This document shows positions 9,196 to 16,151 of a stretch of DNA of 29,160 bases, one piece after another; the first letter of the stretch is position 1, and every line of letters begins with the position of its first letter. Under the pieces are notes generated by a model. The model saw only the letters and a program-made list of their open reading frames with translations, made no database searches and was not told where the DNA came from. The stretch comes from a virus: positions 1 to 29,160 of the IMG/VR virus record IMGVR_UViG_3300046009_006561. One strand, given 5' to 3'. A program made the translations under genes and the position numbers.

Positions 9196-9416
9196 TAGAG
9201 CAAACCTTTCATATGCAGATGGTTGAACACTCTGCGCCATGCGTAGCTCCTTACAATACTTACAATGGTAAAGATCGCGGTGAGGCTGATGTTTTCTTGG
9301 AGTGAAGGGTGTAGGTTGAACCATGGGAACACCAGCCATTGCGTCAAAAGGGAAGTTACAAATCCAGAAGCGGTGTTTAGAAAAGCCTCCAGAAAGGAAT
9401 GTTTGCGTGATTGCAT
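9195..9416 (-). CDS. DUF7220-family small membrane protein
   Basis: A 73-residue protein matching the phage DUF7220 pattern. It has a short polar start (MQSRKHSFLEA), two hydrophobic segments (LNTASGFVTSLLTQWLVFP and the stretch around ISLTAIFTIV), and the typical end VSIVRSYAWRRVFN. The family is common in phages and prophages, and its function is not known. The ATG directly abuts the stop of the glycosylase-exonuclease gene (TAAATG). Together with the next 37-codon gene it occupies the gap between exonuclease and polymerase. Confidence 0.8.
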   Translation of the reverse strand: MQSRKHSFLEAFLNTASGFVTSLLTQWLVFPWFNLHPSLQENISLTAIFTIVSIVRSYAWRRVFNHLHMKGLL

Positions 9417-10472
9417 TTAATCATCCTTTTTCATCTCCGTGATTTTCTTCCCGCGCATTGTTTTCCACGCGGGTTCGGAAGTATAAACGCTGCCTAAAAA
9501 GCCCAGCCCCTTTTGCATTTCAGGATAAAGGGCGTGGTGATAAAGCATTGTGTCTTCGAGGCACGAACGAGGACGATAACCTTCTTTCATTAAGTATTGC
9601 AAGTCATAAAGACCGTTCTGGAAGATTTTAACAACGAACGGGTTTTCGAGAATGCTCCGCACAACATTCCTAGCATCACGCTCAAGTGTTGCGCTGTCCC
9701 AATAGTTTCCGCCTTTCGAGCGGTCCCAGAATGGAACGACCATTGCGTTTTCAGCGTCGGCGCTAAATCCGATCATCTCGATCATGCCGTATTTTGTTTC
9801 GATGTCGCAGGCGCTCTCAGCACGAATGTGTTGTGCGATCCATTCATGGCATTCTGCGATTGTCGGGTTGACCAAAATGCGTCTGGAGGGTCTTTTGATT
9901 TCTGGGAAAAGACTTTCGCGTTTAGCCTTCATTAAATCCGCGAGGGTAATCGGCCTATTGGCCCAATTACGCAAGACTGCCGAAGGGTGATAGGTCGGGA
10001 GGACTTTGCCGCCAGCAAGAGTTCCTGTTGCCACTGTCCCGCGTAGGCTTCCAAGGCCATTAGTGCCAAGCAAAGCCCAACAAGCTGTAGCCCCCAAAGC
10101 GACAGTGATATTAGGGCGAACTTCTTCCAATTCGACACGGAGGCGCTCCAGTTCTGACAGGTATTCGGGGCGAAGATACTGCCCGACTTTACCTAAATGG
10201 GGGTGGGAATAGTCTTCGCCGCACTCAGCCTTTTTGCAACAAAGCGCGGTGAAGTCATTGTTTGGGGGACGCAGCGCCAGCACATTTGTAAGAAAGCAAT
10301 CTTTTCGAGCAATCCCTGCCTCTTTCAGCATACGAGTCAGTTCTTGACCTGCGTAGCCTTGGAAGGGCTTTCCGACCATTGCCTCTTGCTCACCCCAGGC
10401 TTCACCGACAAACGCAATCTTTGCGTCTTTCGGACCAGAAGAATGAGCGAATGCTGGCGCTGCGTTGTGCAT
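9417..10472 (-). CDS. Uracil-DNA-glycosylase-like domain fused to a partial 3'-5' exonuclease domain
   Basis: A 351-residue protein. Residues about 15-190 are a UDG-superfamily (family 4/5 type) domain with GEAWGEQE at 23-30, GKPFQGYAG at 35-43 and LPTYHPSAVLRN at 159-170. Residues about 197-340 are the first part of a DnaQ/PolA-type proofreading domain. Motif I is CDIET (Asp223, Glu225), motif II is QNGLYDLQYL (Asn286, Asp290), and then come EDTMLYHHAL and GLGFLGSVYTSEPAW. In PolA proteins of this type (for example SPO1-related ones) glycosylase-like, exonuclease and polymerase domains form one chain. Here the chain stops before exonuclease motif III, which sits on the polymerase gene. It likely proofreads in complex with that polymerase. 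Confidence 0.8.
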   Translation of the reverse strand: MHNAAPAFAHSSGPKDAKIAFVGEAWGEQEAMVGKPFQGYAGQELTRMLKEAGIARKDCFLTNVLALRPPNNDFTALCCKKAECGEDYSHPHLGKVGQYLRPEYLSELERLRVELEEVRPNITVALGATACWALLGTNGLGSLRGTVATGTLAGGKVLPTYHPSAVLRNWANRPITLADLMKAKRESLFPEIKRPSRRILVNPTIAECHEWIAQHIRAESACDIETKYGMIEMIGFSADAENAMVVPFWDRSKGGNYWDSATLERDARNVVRSILENPFVVKIFQNGLYDLQYLMKEGYRPRSCLEDTMLYHHALYPEMQKGLGFLGSVYTSEPAWKTMRGKKITEMKKDD

Positions 10473-10473
10473 G

Positions 10474-10713
10474 TTACTGCTTCTCTACCGTTAAACCTTT
10501 GACCAACCACATGCAGCCTTCTTCAAAGCATTCGATTGCTTTTGAGAGCAGGCGGGTTTCTTCATCACTGATTGCGTCAATGTTGTCTGGGATGAAGTCC
10601 CATGTGAAGTCGATCAATTCGGCAGCTTGCCGTTTCGCTTCTTTCACGTCTGCCTTTTCGGAAGGGTTGAAAGATTTGCGAACGAGTTTCTCGCCGTGCG
10701 TGAGAGTCGCCAT
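10474..10713 (-). CDS. Acb2/Tad1-hairpin-domain protein (candidate anti-CBASS sponge)
   Basis: A 79-residue helical protein with the layout of the Acb2/Tad1 hairpin family (formerly DUF7681). One long helix (DVKEAKRQAAELIDFTWDFI) is followed by a second with ETRLLSKAIECFEEGCMWLVKGLT. The ending MWxVKxxT is the family's most recognisable feature. Known Acb2 proteins form hexamers that bind cyclic nucleotides made by host CBASS systems and so block abortive defence. The gene overlaps the DUF1599-like gene by TGATG and precedes the glycosylase-exonuclease gene by one base. That position would give expression together with replication. The family call is by eye. Confidence 0.7.
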   Translation of the reverse strand: MATLTHGEKLVRKSFNPSEKADVKEAKRQAAELIDFTWDFIPDNIDAISDEETRLLSKAIECFEEGCMWLVKGLTVEKQ

Positions 10714-11120
10714 CAGCGGTTTTCCTCTGCGACGATAGCGAGCAGAAGCAAGCTGTAAACCACCATGTCGTCGATGCGGCCTTCAATCGGTTCGCTGCGG
10801 TTGCGTGATTTGTTCTCACGAACGTCTTTGACATACTGCGTGATGGAGTCGAGGTGTTTGCCTGCAAGAAAGAACCACGCGGTTGACATCGGAACGCCCT
10901 GCTGCGCAGCGAGGCGACGGAAGTTTGCAAGGATGTCACCGCTATCGCCGTATTCAGCATTCTTCGTCGCGAACAAATGTTCGGCGCGAGCAATCGCATT
11001 CGTGATGGTGGTGTGCTGCGAGTTAGCGGGAGGTGCGGGGATCATGTAGGGCTCCTGTTTAAGATCAGCGATGGTTTCGTAAAGTTCGTGGATGTCGATT
11101 TTTTCGGAAAGTTCACTCAT
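10713..11120 (-). CDS. DUF1599/MazG-like small protein
   Basis: A 135-residue protein. Residues about 40-130 follow the DUF1599 (nucleotide-modification-associated) pattern: KNAEYGDSGDILANFR, a WFFLAGKHLDSI helix, then EPIEGRIDDMVVYSLLLLAI. The spacing of acidic residues on two helices resembles all-alpha NTP pyrophosphatases. A role in nucleotide handling is therefore possible, but this family has no firmly assigned reaction that I can rely on. It starts in an ATGA overlap with the methyltransferase gene and ends in a TGATG overlap with the Acb2-like gene. Confidence 0.55.
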   Translation of the reverse strand: MSELSEKIDIHELYETIADLKQEPYMIPAPPANSQHTTITNAIARAEHLFATKNAEYGDSGDILANFRRLAAQQGVPMSTAWFFLAGKHLDSITQYVKDVRENKSRNRSEPIEGRIDDMVVYSLLLLAIVAEENR

Positions 11121-12550
11121 GAAGTTTGCTCCTTTTGCATGGACGATGCTTTCCGCAGCACACGCGATTGATTGAGGGCTCGCCTCGCGTTTGTCACGTA
11201 TTCATCGTTAATCTCGAGGCCGATAACATGATCGGCTCCGAGGGCTTCTGCGGCCCGCAGCGATGACCCACCACCGCATGTCGGATCGAGAAATCTGGTG
11301 TTCGAATCGACAAACATTTGTAAAAAGTGTTTGAGGACTGGTTCGGGTTTGGTGTGGGGGTGATGCTCCTTGTTTGTGGGGGAAGCGATTGCGTTGCTGA
11401 CGGGCTTCACAAGCAGCCTGTCCTCGCGACTTGCGATCAGGGCCGTCTCGTAAATGCGTCTGGGTTCGCGCTTGGGGTCCGGCACAATTCCCACGTTGTC
11501 ACTCTTGACCCACACAAGGGGGAAATTGCAGAACGACAAATTGGGCGCGAGGTCAGAAAACATCTCCAGGGTTCTGGCTTGGATTTTGATGTCGCCAGAT
11601 AGCCAAAACACCAGATGCCCGGAATGAGCCATGATGCGGTCGAGGTTGGCGCAGAGGCATTCAATCAATTTGATGTAAACGTCTGCGCCGTCGTCGTAGC
11701 CAGATGTGGTGCGCTTGCCAGACCATGCGCCCCCGAAGACATTCACGCCGTAAGGAAAGTCGCAGTGGATCAGGTTAAAGGGTTCGCCCCGATAGGCTGG
11801 AGCCCAGTCGAGAAAGGACTCTTGAAGGATGGACTGGTCGGCTGGAGTTATGAGGGGTGCCGTTCGTGCCGATTTCGGCGGGGCGTCCGCCGATGCGCCG
11901 GTATGGGGGGTTTTTTGGCCGGTGGTTGCGTCTAAAAGGTCATCTAGGGGGTTACTACCTTCCACCCCTTCAAGGGCGTCATTGGCCGCCGCTGTGGCGC
12001 TATGCAAAAGGTTGCTAACCGCGTCCGCCGCGACCCGTTCATCCTCTCTGGATATGAAGTTGTAGGCCCGAGTCGCAGACTCCATCATTCGCACGTTATC
12101 GCGATGGAGTTCCTTGGCGACACGGCAGCATCGCTGCACCCACGCAGGGCTATAACCCAGATTGTCCGCGGTCTTCGTATAGTTCCAGCTATCGCCGTGT
12201 TGCTGGCCCAGCACTTCATGGATCGAAGCCATCGCGAGACATTGATCCTGCCAGCCCAAATCTTTACGCCTCAAATTTTCTTCGAGTTCGACCACGCGCT
12301 GTTCGATGGGCGAGAGGTCCGACAGTAATCGGGCCGGGATGTCAGGAAGGCCCAGTTGGCGAGACGCTGTGAAGCGCCGTTCGCCTGCGATCAATTTGTA
12401 GGGCTGGTTCGCAGGACCCTGTTCCGCCACCAAAATAATCGGCACCAGCACTCCATTCCTCGGAATGCTTTCCAAAAGGTCGTCGATTATAATTTCTTTT
12501 CGCTGGCGTGACCCACGGTCAATCCAGATGTCTTTAAGGGAAATGTCCAT
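11117..12550 (-). CDS. ParB-like / DNA methyltransferase fusion
   Basis: A 477-residue protein. Residues about 1-100 are a ParB N-terminal-like domain with AGERRFTASRQLG (55-67) and ENLRR (91-95). A helix-turn-helix-like segment lies at about 123-148. After a low-complexity linker (about 190-235) comes a DNA methyltransferase with motif IV DFPYG (264-268) before motif I FLDPTCGGGSS (420-430) and VIGLEIN (442-448), an N4/N6-adenine or cytosine order. DFPY instead of the commoner DPPY is slightly unusual. Such fusions are known in phages and may protect phage DNA. The start shares an A with the HNH gene's stop (TAATG). Confidence 0.8.
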   Translation of the reverse strand: MDISLKDIWIDRGSRQRKEIIIDDLLESIPRNGVLVPIILVAEQGPANQPYKLIAGERRFTASRQLGLPDIPARLLSDLSPIEQRVVELEENLRRKDLGWQDQCLAMASIHEVLGQQHGDSWNYTKTADNLGYSPAWVQRCCRVAKELHRDNVRMMESATRAYNFISREDERVAADAVSNLLHSATAAANDALEGVEGSNPLDDLLDATTGQKTPHTGASADAPPKSARTAPLITPADQSILQESFLDWAPAYRGEPFNLIHCDFPYGVNVFGGAWSGKRTTSGYDDGADVYIKLIECLCANLDRIMAHSGHLVFWLSGDIKIQARTLEMFSDLAPNLSFCNFPLVWVKSDNVGIVPDPKREPRRIYETALIASREDRLLVKPVSNAIASPTNKEHHPHTKPEPVLKHFLQMFVDSNTRFLDPTCGGGSSLRAAEALGADHVIGLEINDEYVTNARRALNQSRVLRKASSMQKEQTS

Positions 12551-13044
12551 TACAGTGATCCTTCGTAACCAAATTGGTTTTGGCGAGTGTGAAGTAAGTT
12601 GTGATAGGCTTCGTCTGGGCAGACGATTAAATTTGATGGGCGATTATCGGATTTAACTCCGTTGATGTGATGCACGACTGCTCCAGCAGGAAGTGGTTTT
12701 CCCAAAGCCCTTTCCGCAATCAGTCTGTGTTCTGCAACTGCTTTGTTATTTATTTTCAGATAACGGTAGCCAGTGTGATGAACATGACCTGCTCCGTTTT
12801 CGTTCCGGCGAGCATCTGTCGAGCCATGATGGTAAAGTCGCTGCTGATGTTTACCGCATAAACAATTTGCATGAACTGGCCGAGAGCAATCATCGACAGA
12901 ACAAATAGCAGTCTTGCGGGAACCTTTTGGTTGAGTGCGAATGTAAAGCGGATCGCCGTTTACAAGCCAGCGCTGATAATGCTTGCCACACCAGCCTTTG
13001 GTCTTGGCTACATTTTCGCAATCGTCAATTTTGCACTTAACCAT
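12550..13044 (-). CDS. HNH endonuclease with duplicated CxxH zinc-finger-like module
   Basis: A 164-residue protein. Two similar N-terminal modules have the spacing C-x4-C-x9-C-x2-H (Cys4, 9, 19, His22 and Cys48, 53, 63, His66), which suggests zinc-binding DNA contacts. The C-terminal HNH nuclease core is EHRLIAERALGKPLPAG, then VVHHINGVKSDNRPSNL (His125, His126, Asn128, Asn138), then YHNLLH. Free-standing HNH proteins of this kind are usually homing endonucleases. I chose the ATG at 13044 because GGAGG stands 6 bases before it. The longer frame upstream would run through a hairpin. It lies between SSB and methyltransferase genes, which are otherwise a natural unit. Confidence 0.8.
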   Translation of the reverse strand: MVKCKIDDCENVAKTKGWCGKHYQRWLVNGDPLYIRTQPKGSRKTAICSVDDCSRPVHANCLCGKHQQRLYHHGSTDARRNENGAGHVHHTGYRYLKINNKAVAEHRLIAERALGKPLPAGAVVHHINGVKSDNRPSNLIVCPDEAYHNLLHTRQNQFGYEGSL

Positions 13045-13060
13045 TTCAGCCTCCAAGTGA

Positions 13061-13081
13061 GGGAGGGGGAATCCCCCTCCC
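13061..13081 (-). other. Very stable hairpin between SSB-like and HNH genes
   Basis: A perfect 9-bp inverted repeat, GGGAGGGGG against CCCCCTCCC, with a 3-base loop. It lies 12 bases after the SSB-like stop and 16 bases before the HNH start. No T-run follows on the minus strand, so it is not a standard intrinsic terminator. It could slow readthrough or protect the SSB mRNA end. Confidence 0.55.
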
Positions 13082-13093
13082 TGCTTTGTTAGA

Positions 13094-13528
13094 TTATTCG
13101 CCTTTGACGGTTTTAATCTGGTTTCTCGGCGGATCATCCGGGCGTTCCGGGTTAAAACGCTGCGTGATGTAAGCAAGAACGCTCTGGCCGACAGCCTCCG
13201 GGATCAGTTCGTCAAACGTCGAACCAGTCGTCTTGAGGCCAAGGGACTCCAGAAAATCCTTCAGACGAAAACGAGCGTCCGGCGTGAGGTAGAAGTCCGT
13301 GGACATCTTGCGAGTCGAAAGGTCGATCTCCGCCAAGTCCTTCGGGTCCACATCATCGCTCGCGGAGTGGAACTTCAAGCCAAAACGCACGTAAGGCGTC
13401 TTGTTCTTGTTGTTATCTCCGTATTCGAACGAAGCGATTGTGCCGTGATAAGTGCCTTCCGGCAGCGCCATCGGCGCTTTCACATCATCGAGATTTACAG
13501 CGAGGAGGTCTTTGAAATTAACAGCCAT
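13094..13528 (-). CDS. DUF669-like ssDNA-binding protein (candidate)
   Basis: A 144-residue protein beginning MAVNFKDLL. ALPEGTYHGTIASFEYG and YVRFGLKFHSAS look like the strands of an OB-type fold, and a helical end follows. Phage DUF669 proteins of this size, often encoded next to a Sak4-like ATPase as here, are proposed single-strand-binding proteins. The acidic aromatic tail seen in bacterial SSB is missing, since it ends KTVKGE. GGAG lies 8-9 bases before the ATG. The gap to the upstream ATPase gene holds two hairpins. Confidence 0.55.
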   Translation of the reverse strand: MAVNFKDLLAVNLDDVKAPMALPEGTYHGTIASFEYGDNNKNKTPYVRFGLKFHSASDDVDPKDLAEIDLSTRKMSTDFYLTPDARFRLKDFLESLGLKTTGSTFDELIPEAVGQSVLAYITQRFNPERPDDPPRNQIKTVKGE

Positions 13529-13567
13529 TTTTTACTCCATAGTGAATAGACCCCGTGAGGGGCCAGT

Positions 13568-13588
13568 ATTAGGACCTTTGGTCCTAAT
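13568..13588 (-). other. Hairpin overlapping the ATPase stop codon
   Basis: A perfect 9-bp inverted repeat, ATTAGGACC against GGTCCTAAT, around a 3-base loop. The TAG stop of the ATPase gene lies in its first arm on the minus strand. A second short hairpin (CCCC/GGGG, 13551-13562) follows directly. There is no T-run, so I read it as a transcript-end or pausing structure rather than a clear terminator. Confidence 0.5.
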
Positions 13589-14387
13589 TCCTTACAGCCG
13601 CGAAATAGTCGGCTAAACCTGTTTCGAGCGGATAAGACGCTTGAACTTTTGAAGGTGCTGTGTTTTTGCACTCAATCGTTCCTTGAGACGTGGTGAAGAT
13701 CTGCCGTTTGAGATTTTGCCCGCGACCAGAAGACTGCGCAAGCAAGACCGTGTTGAAGTAACGGCCCACTTTCGGAGGGAGAGCTTTTCCCAAAGTGTTA
13801 GGATAGTAACGCTCCGGGCCACTTTCGTCTCCCATCGGTTTGATGTGGCAGTTGATTATCACGTTGCATTTTACGGACTCGTCGTAGAGCATACGAAGAA
13901 GGTTTTCGACCAAAACCTGAGCCAAGCCCCAATCGGATTGATGCGGGTGCTGGCCGAGGCGACCGTTCATTGCCAAAATGTAAGACAAAGCTGCATCGGA
14001 AAGCATGGTGAGCGAGTCGATGACGAGAACTGTTTTGCTGTCCCATGTGGTGATGGGGCCGAGGCTCGTGTCGCCGTCTTTCCAATCGCCCAACATGCTT
14101 GTCGTGCGCTGCCAAACGCTGGCCTTCGCGGGGATCAACTTGCCGCCCACGTTTTTCATTGGCTCCGTGATGGTCACGTAATCCACGTTTGCGATGCTGT
14201 CTTTCGCGTAGCGGCCTGATGTGAGCAAATCGCGCAGCACATCCACGCCGTTGTCGAGATCGAGGATGCGAATTTTGTAGTTCGCCGCCGCAAGGCTCGC
14301 AAGTGCGCCGGTCTTGCCTGATCCCGAGTCGCCCACGAACAACAGCTTTGTGGTGTCAGCGGAGTGATGGTCTTTAAGGGATGGCAT
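13584..14387 (-). CDS. Sak4-like / RecA-fold ATPase for recombination
   Basis: A 267-residue P-loop ATPase. Walker A is GDSGSGKT (19-26), DLDNG is at about 43-47, and Walker B is VLVIDSLT (120-127). NVIINCHIKPMGDE supplies a polar sensor-like strand. Size and motif spacing match the phage AAA_24/Sak4-like group, which supports single-strand annealing together with an SSB. The SSB-like gene is directly downstream and the PD-(D/E)XK nuclease gene is a few hundred bases upstream, so these genes form a recombination set. Its ATG shares its A with the stop of the 50-residue gene before it (TAATG). Confidence 0.75.
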   Translation of the reverse strand: MPSLKDHHSADTTKLLFVGDSGSGKTGALASLAAANYKIRILDLDNGVDVLRDLLTSGRYAKDSIANVDYVTITEPMKNVGGKLIPAKASVWQRTTSMLGDWKDGDTSLGPITTWDSKTVLVIDSLTMLSDAALSYILAMNGRLGQHPHQSDWGLAQVLVENLLRMLYDESVKCNVIINCHIKPMGDESGPERYYPNTLGKALPPKVGRYFNTVLLAQSSGRGQNLKRQIFTTSQGTIECKNTAPSKVQASYPLETGLADYFAAVRN

Positions 14388-14539
14388 TATTGCATCTCCG
14401 CTTCAACAAGACCTGAAAGGATAAGTTCAGCAGTTGCTTTGTTTTCGCACACAGCAATTTTGCGATAAACGCCATCTCGATCTGCTTTGATGATGCAGAA
14501 AGTTGTGCCTTCTTCTATGTAAATTGCGTAAGAGGTCAT
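14387..14539 (-). CDS. 50-residue protein of unknown function
   Basis: The 50 codons begin MTSYAIYIEEGTTFCI and end LVEAEMQ. The peptide alternates strands and polar turns and then ends in a helix. GGAG lies 8 bases before the ATG. It overlaps the upstream 49-residue gene by ATGA and the downstream ATPase gene by TAATG. This tight packing, on the same strand, is the main reason to call it real. Confidence 0.6.
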   Translation of the reverse strand: MTSYAIYIEEGTTFCIIKADRDGVYRKIAVCENKATAELILSGLVEAEMQ

Positions 14540-14685
14540 GTCATGCTCCGTTGTAGTGCGACTGATATTTGTTTTGCCAAAAGTTCGTGAGGCGTTGTGG
14601 CGACTGCGATCCAGGTTTGCGATTTACGGTCGAAGACGATGATGATGTAACCGTCGTCTGAGTGGCGAACGATGTGGACGCTCAT
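14536..14685 (-). CDS. 49-residue protein of unknown function
   Basis: The 49 codons begin MSVHIVRHSDDGYIIIVFDR, then SQTWIAVATTPHELL, then a helix. It has the same strand-turn-strand-helix layout and length as the next gene, so the two might be diverged copies, but identity is low. It starts in an ATGA overlap with the nuclease gene and ends in an ATGA overlap with the 50-residue gene. The last codons contain the GGAG used by the next start. Confidence 0.6.
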   Translation of the reverse strand: MSVHIVRHSDDGYIIIVFDRKSQTWIAVATTPHELLAKQISVALQRSMT

Positions 14686-15626
14686 ATGTCACCGCGAACT
14701 TTGAGCGGGTCCCAGATGCGTTTAGTGAAATCTGCGCGAAGCCACTCGTGACGCACGGATGGGGGAAGGCCGCAGATTTTACGGAACGGACAACCGCCAT
14801 ACATGCCGCAGGCTTTGTCGTTCATCGGCCAATAGTTTTGTGCAGCGTAAAGTTCGGCTGTGGCGATGTATTGCCCGAGGTCGAAATACCATTCTTCCAG
14901 CCCACTTTCAGTCCGTGGAACGACGCCTCGCAAGAAACGTGTGAAGGTCTGCGCGATCTGCGCACCGTCCACGATGATGCCTTCGATCTGCACGTTGTAA
15001 ACGATCTTTCCCGCAATCGCGTAAAGCGACATCTGGTTGTCGGGTGTGAACTTGTCGAAGAACGACTGGTTGATTGTGGACTTTGTGGTTTTGCGGTCGA
15101 GCACGAAGGCTTTGCCATTAAGCGTGGCGAGACGATCAAGATGCCCGCAGAGCAAAATGCTTTCGCCTTGGCGTGACGTGTAGCCGGAGTCGAAGCGGAA
15201 CGAAAGTTCGACCGCAGGCTTGCCATTCGCGAGGCGCACAGTTTCAATCGGATCGTCTTTGAACTGATCGAGATACCAAACGATGCTGCGCAGGAGGGTG
15301 AGGCGATTTTTGTTTGGGTCGTCTGAAATCCACGGACGATTTTTTTGCTCGTCCCAAGTGATTGTCAACACATATCTAACCACTTCACGCAGCGCTTCGT
15401 CATAACCCATGCCGCCGAAGCGCAGATGATCGTATTGTTCAAGCGCGGAGTGAAAGTGAAGGCCGAAAGTTAGGTGGACGGAGATTTCTCTCGGCTGCCA
15501 TCCCTCAAGAATGGAAAGCTGGTAATAGCGTGGGCACGTTTTGAAAGCGCCTATCGAGGTGCTGTCCCACGCAAATTGAAAGCGCGGAGTGATTAGCGAA
15601 AGTGAGTTGTTTACGACTTCTGACAT
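14682..15626 (-). CDS. PD-(D/E)XK nuclease with Fe-S cysteines (RecB/Cas4-like)
   Basis: A 314-residue protein. It has SIGAFKTCPRYYQL at 24-37 with Cys31, then GLHFHSALE, Glu140, GHLD (161-164, Asp163), DRKTTK (Asp177, Lys179) and QMSLYA near 198. Three Cys at 273, 279 and 285 (ACGMYGGCPFRKIC) complete a four-Cys Fe-S cluster as in AddB and Cas4. This is a RecB-family nuclease, likely a 5' or end-processing exonuclease for recombination with the neighbouring ATPase and SSB. I use the ATG at 15626 with AGGGA upstream. A GTG 13 codons earlier lies inside the upstream gene. Confidence 0.85.
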   Translation of the reverse strand: MSEVVNNSLSLITPRFQFAWDSTSIGAFKTCPRYYQLSILEGWQPREISVHLTFGLHFHSALEQYDHLRFGGMGYDEALREVVRYVLTITWDEQKNRPWISDDPNKNRLTLLRSIVWYLDQFKDDPIETVRLANGKPAVELSFRFDSGYTSRQGESILLCGHLDRLATLNGKAFVLDRKTTKSTINQSFFDKFTPDNQMSLYAIAGKIVYNVQIEGIIVDGAQIAQTFTRFLRGVVPRTESGLEEWYFDLGQYIATAELYAAQNYWPMNDKACGMYGGCPFRKICGLPPSVRHEWLRADFTKRIWDPLKVRGDI

Positions 15627-15642
15627 GGGGCGTCCCTGTCTG

Positions 15643-15846
15643 TTAGGATTTGCGAGTGTCTGCACCGATCTGAACCATGCGATAGCCGTTCATCAGCATC
15701 GCTTGAATGCCGTCGTGATGTCCTCTCAAAAACATGGTGTGTGCGATGAGACGCTCGATCTTTTCACTTGCCTCATCCCCGAGCCATGTTGACGCCTGCT
15801 GCCGAATGTCCTGCACGAGTTGCTCAAGTTCTTCTTTGGTCAGCAT
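15643..15846 (-). CDS. 67-residue helical protein, unknown
   Basis: A charged helical protein (KEELEQLVQDIRQQA) with a His-rich middle (IAHTMFLRGHHDGIQ). I do not recognise it. An AAGGTG ribosome site 6 bases before the ATG overlaps the stop region of the preceding gene. It lies just upstream of the Fe-S nuclease gene and shares its strand and packing. Confidence 0.6.
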   Translation of the reverse strand: MLTKEELEQLVQDIRQQASTWLGDEASEKIERLIAHTMFLRGHHDGIQAMLMNGYRMVQIGADTRKS

Positions 15847-15854
15847 GGGGCACC

Positions 15855-16151
15855 TTAAAAGTTCAAGTCGATGTCTTTTAGAAGTTCGTCTGCTGAAAGG
15901 ATCGGGCCTTTCTGGCGAGGCGCTTTTTTGGGCTTTGGCGCTGCTTCCTGCGCGGCAAACTTTTCCCTCTGCGCTCTCAAATAGTCGATGATCCTATCCG
16001 CCTCTGCGTCCGTGATCTGCGGGGCGCGGTTCATCAATTCTTCGAGGCTTGCAGGGGACGCCTCTTCTAAAATCTTTTCCCCGATATGCTCGGCATTAGC
16101 CGTCGTCGATGAGGGCTGTGATGCTGGGGTCGAAGGCGACTGACTTTGCAT
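15855..16151 (-). CDS. 98-residue protein with acidic C-terminal tail
   Basis: The first 20 residues are Ser/Pro/Thr/Gln-rich, the middle is helical (LEELMNRAPQITDAEADRII), and a basic Ala/Lys/Pro linker leads to the end LSADELLKDIDLNF. That tail resembles those of four other proteins in this window. The ATG at 16151 follows GAGG and lies 56 bases inside the RHH-like gene, so the two overlap in different frames. Another ATG sharing the RHH stop (16096) runs into a stop at once, which supports 16151. Function unknown. Confidence 0.6.
   Translation of the reverse strand: MQSQSPSTPASQPSSTTANAEHIGEKILEEASPASLEELMNRAPQITDAEADRIIDYLRAQREKFAAQEAAPKPKKAPRQKGPILSADELLKDIDLNF

Noticed and set aside
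9082-9416. The polymerase gap as an intron or intein
   Set aside because: The gap is filled by two genes with their own starts and stops. No splice-type ends or intein blocks are visible.
13683-14219. A 178-codon plus-strand frame opposite the Sak4-like ATPase
   Set aside because: Shadow of a gene with clear Walker motifs.
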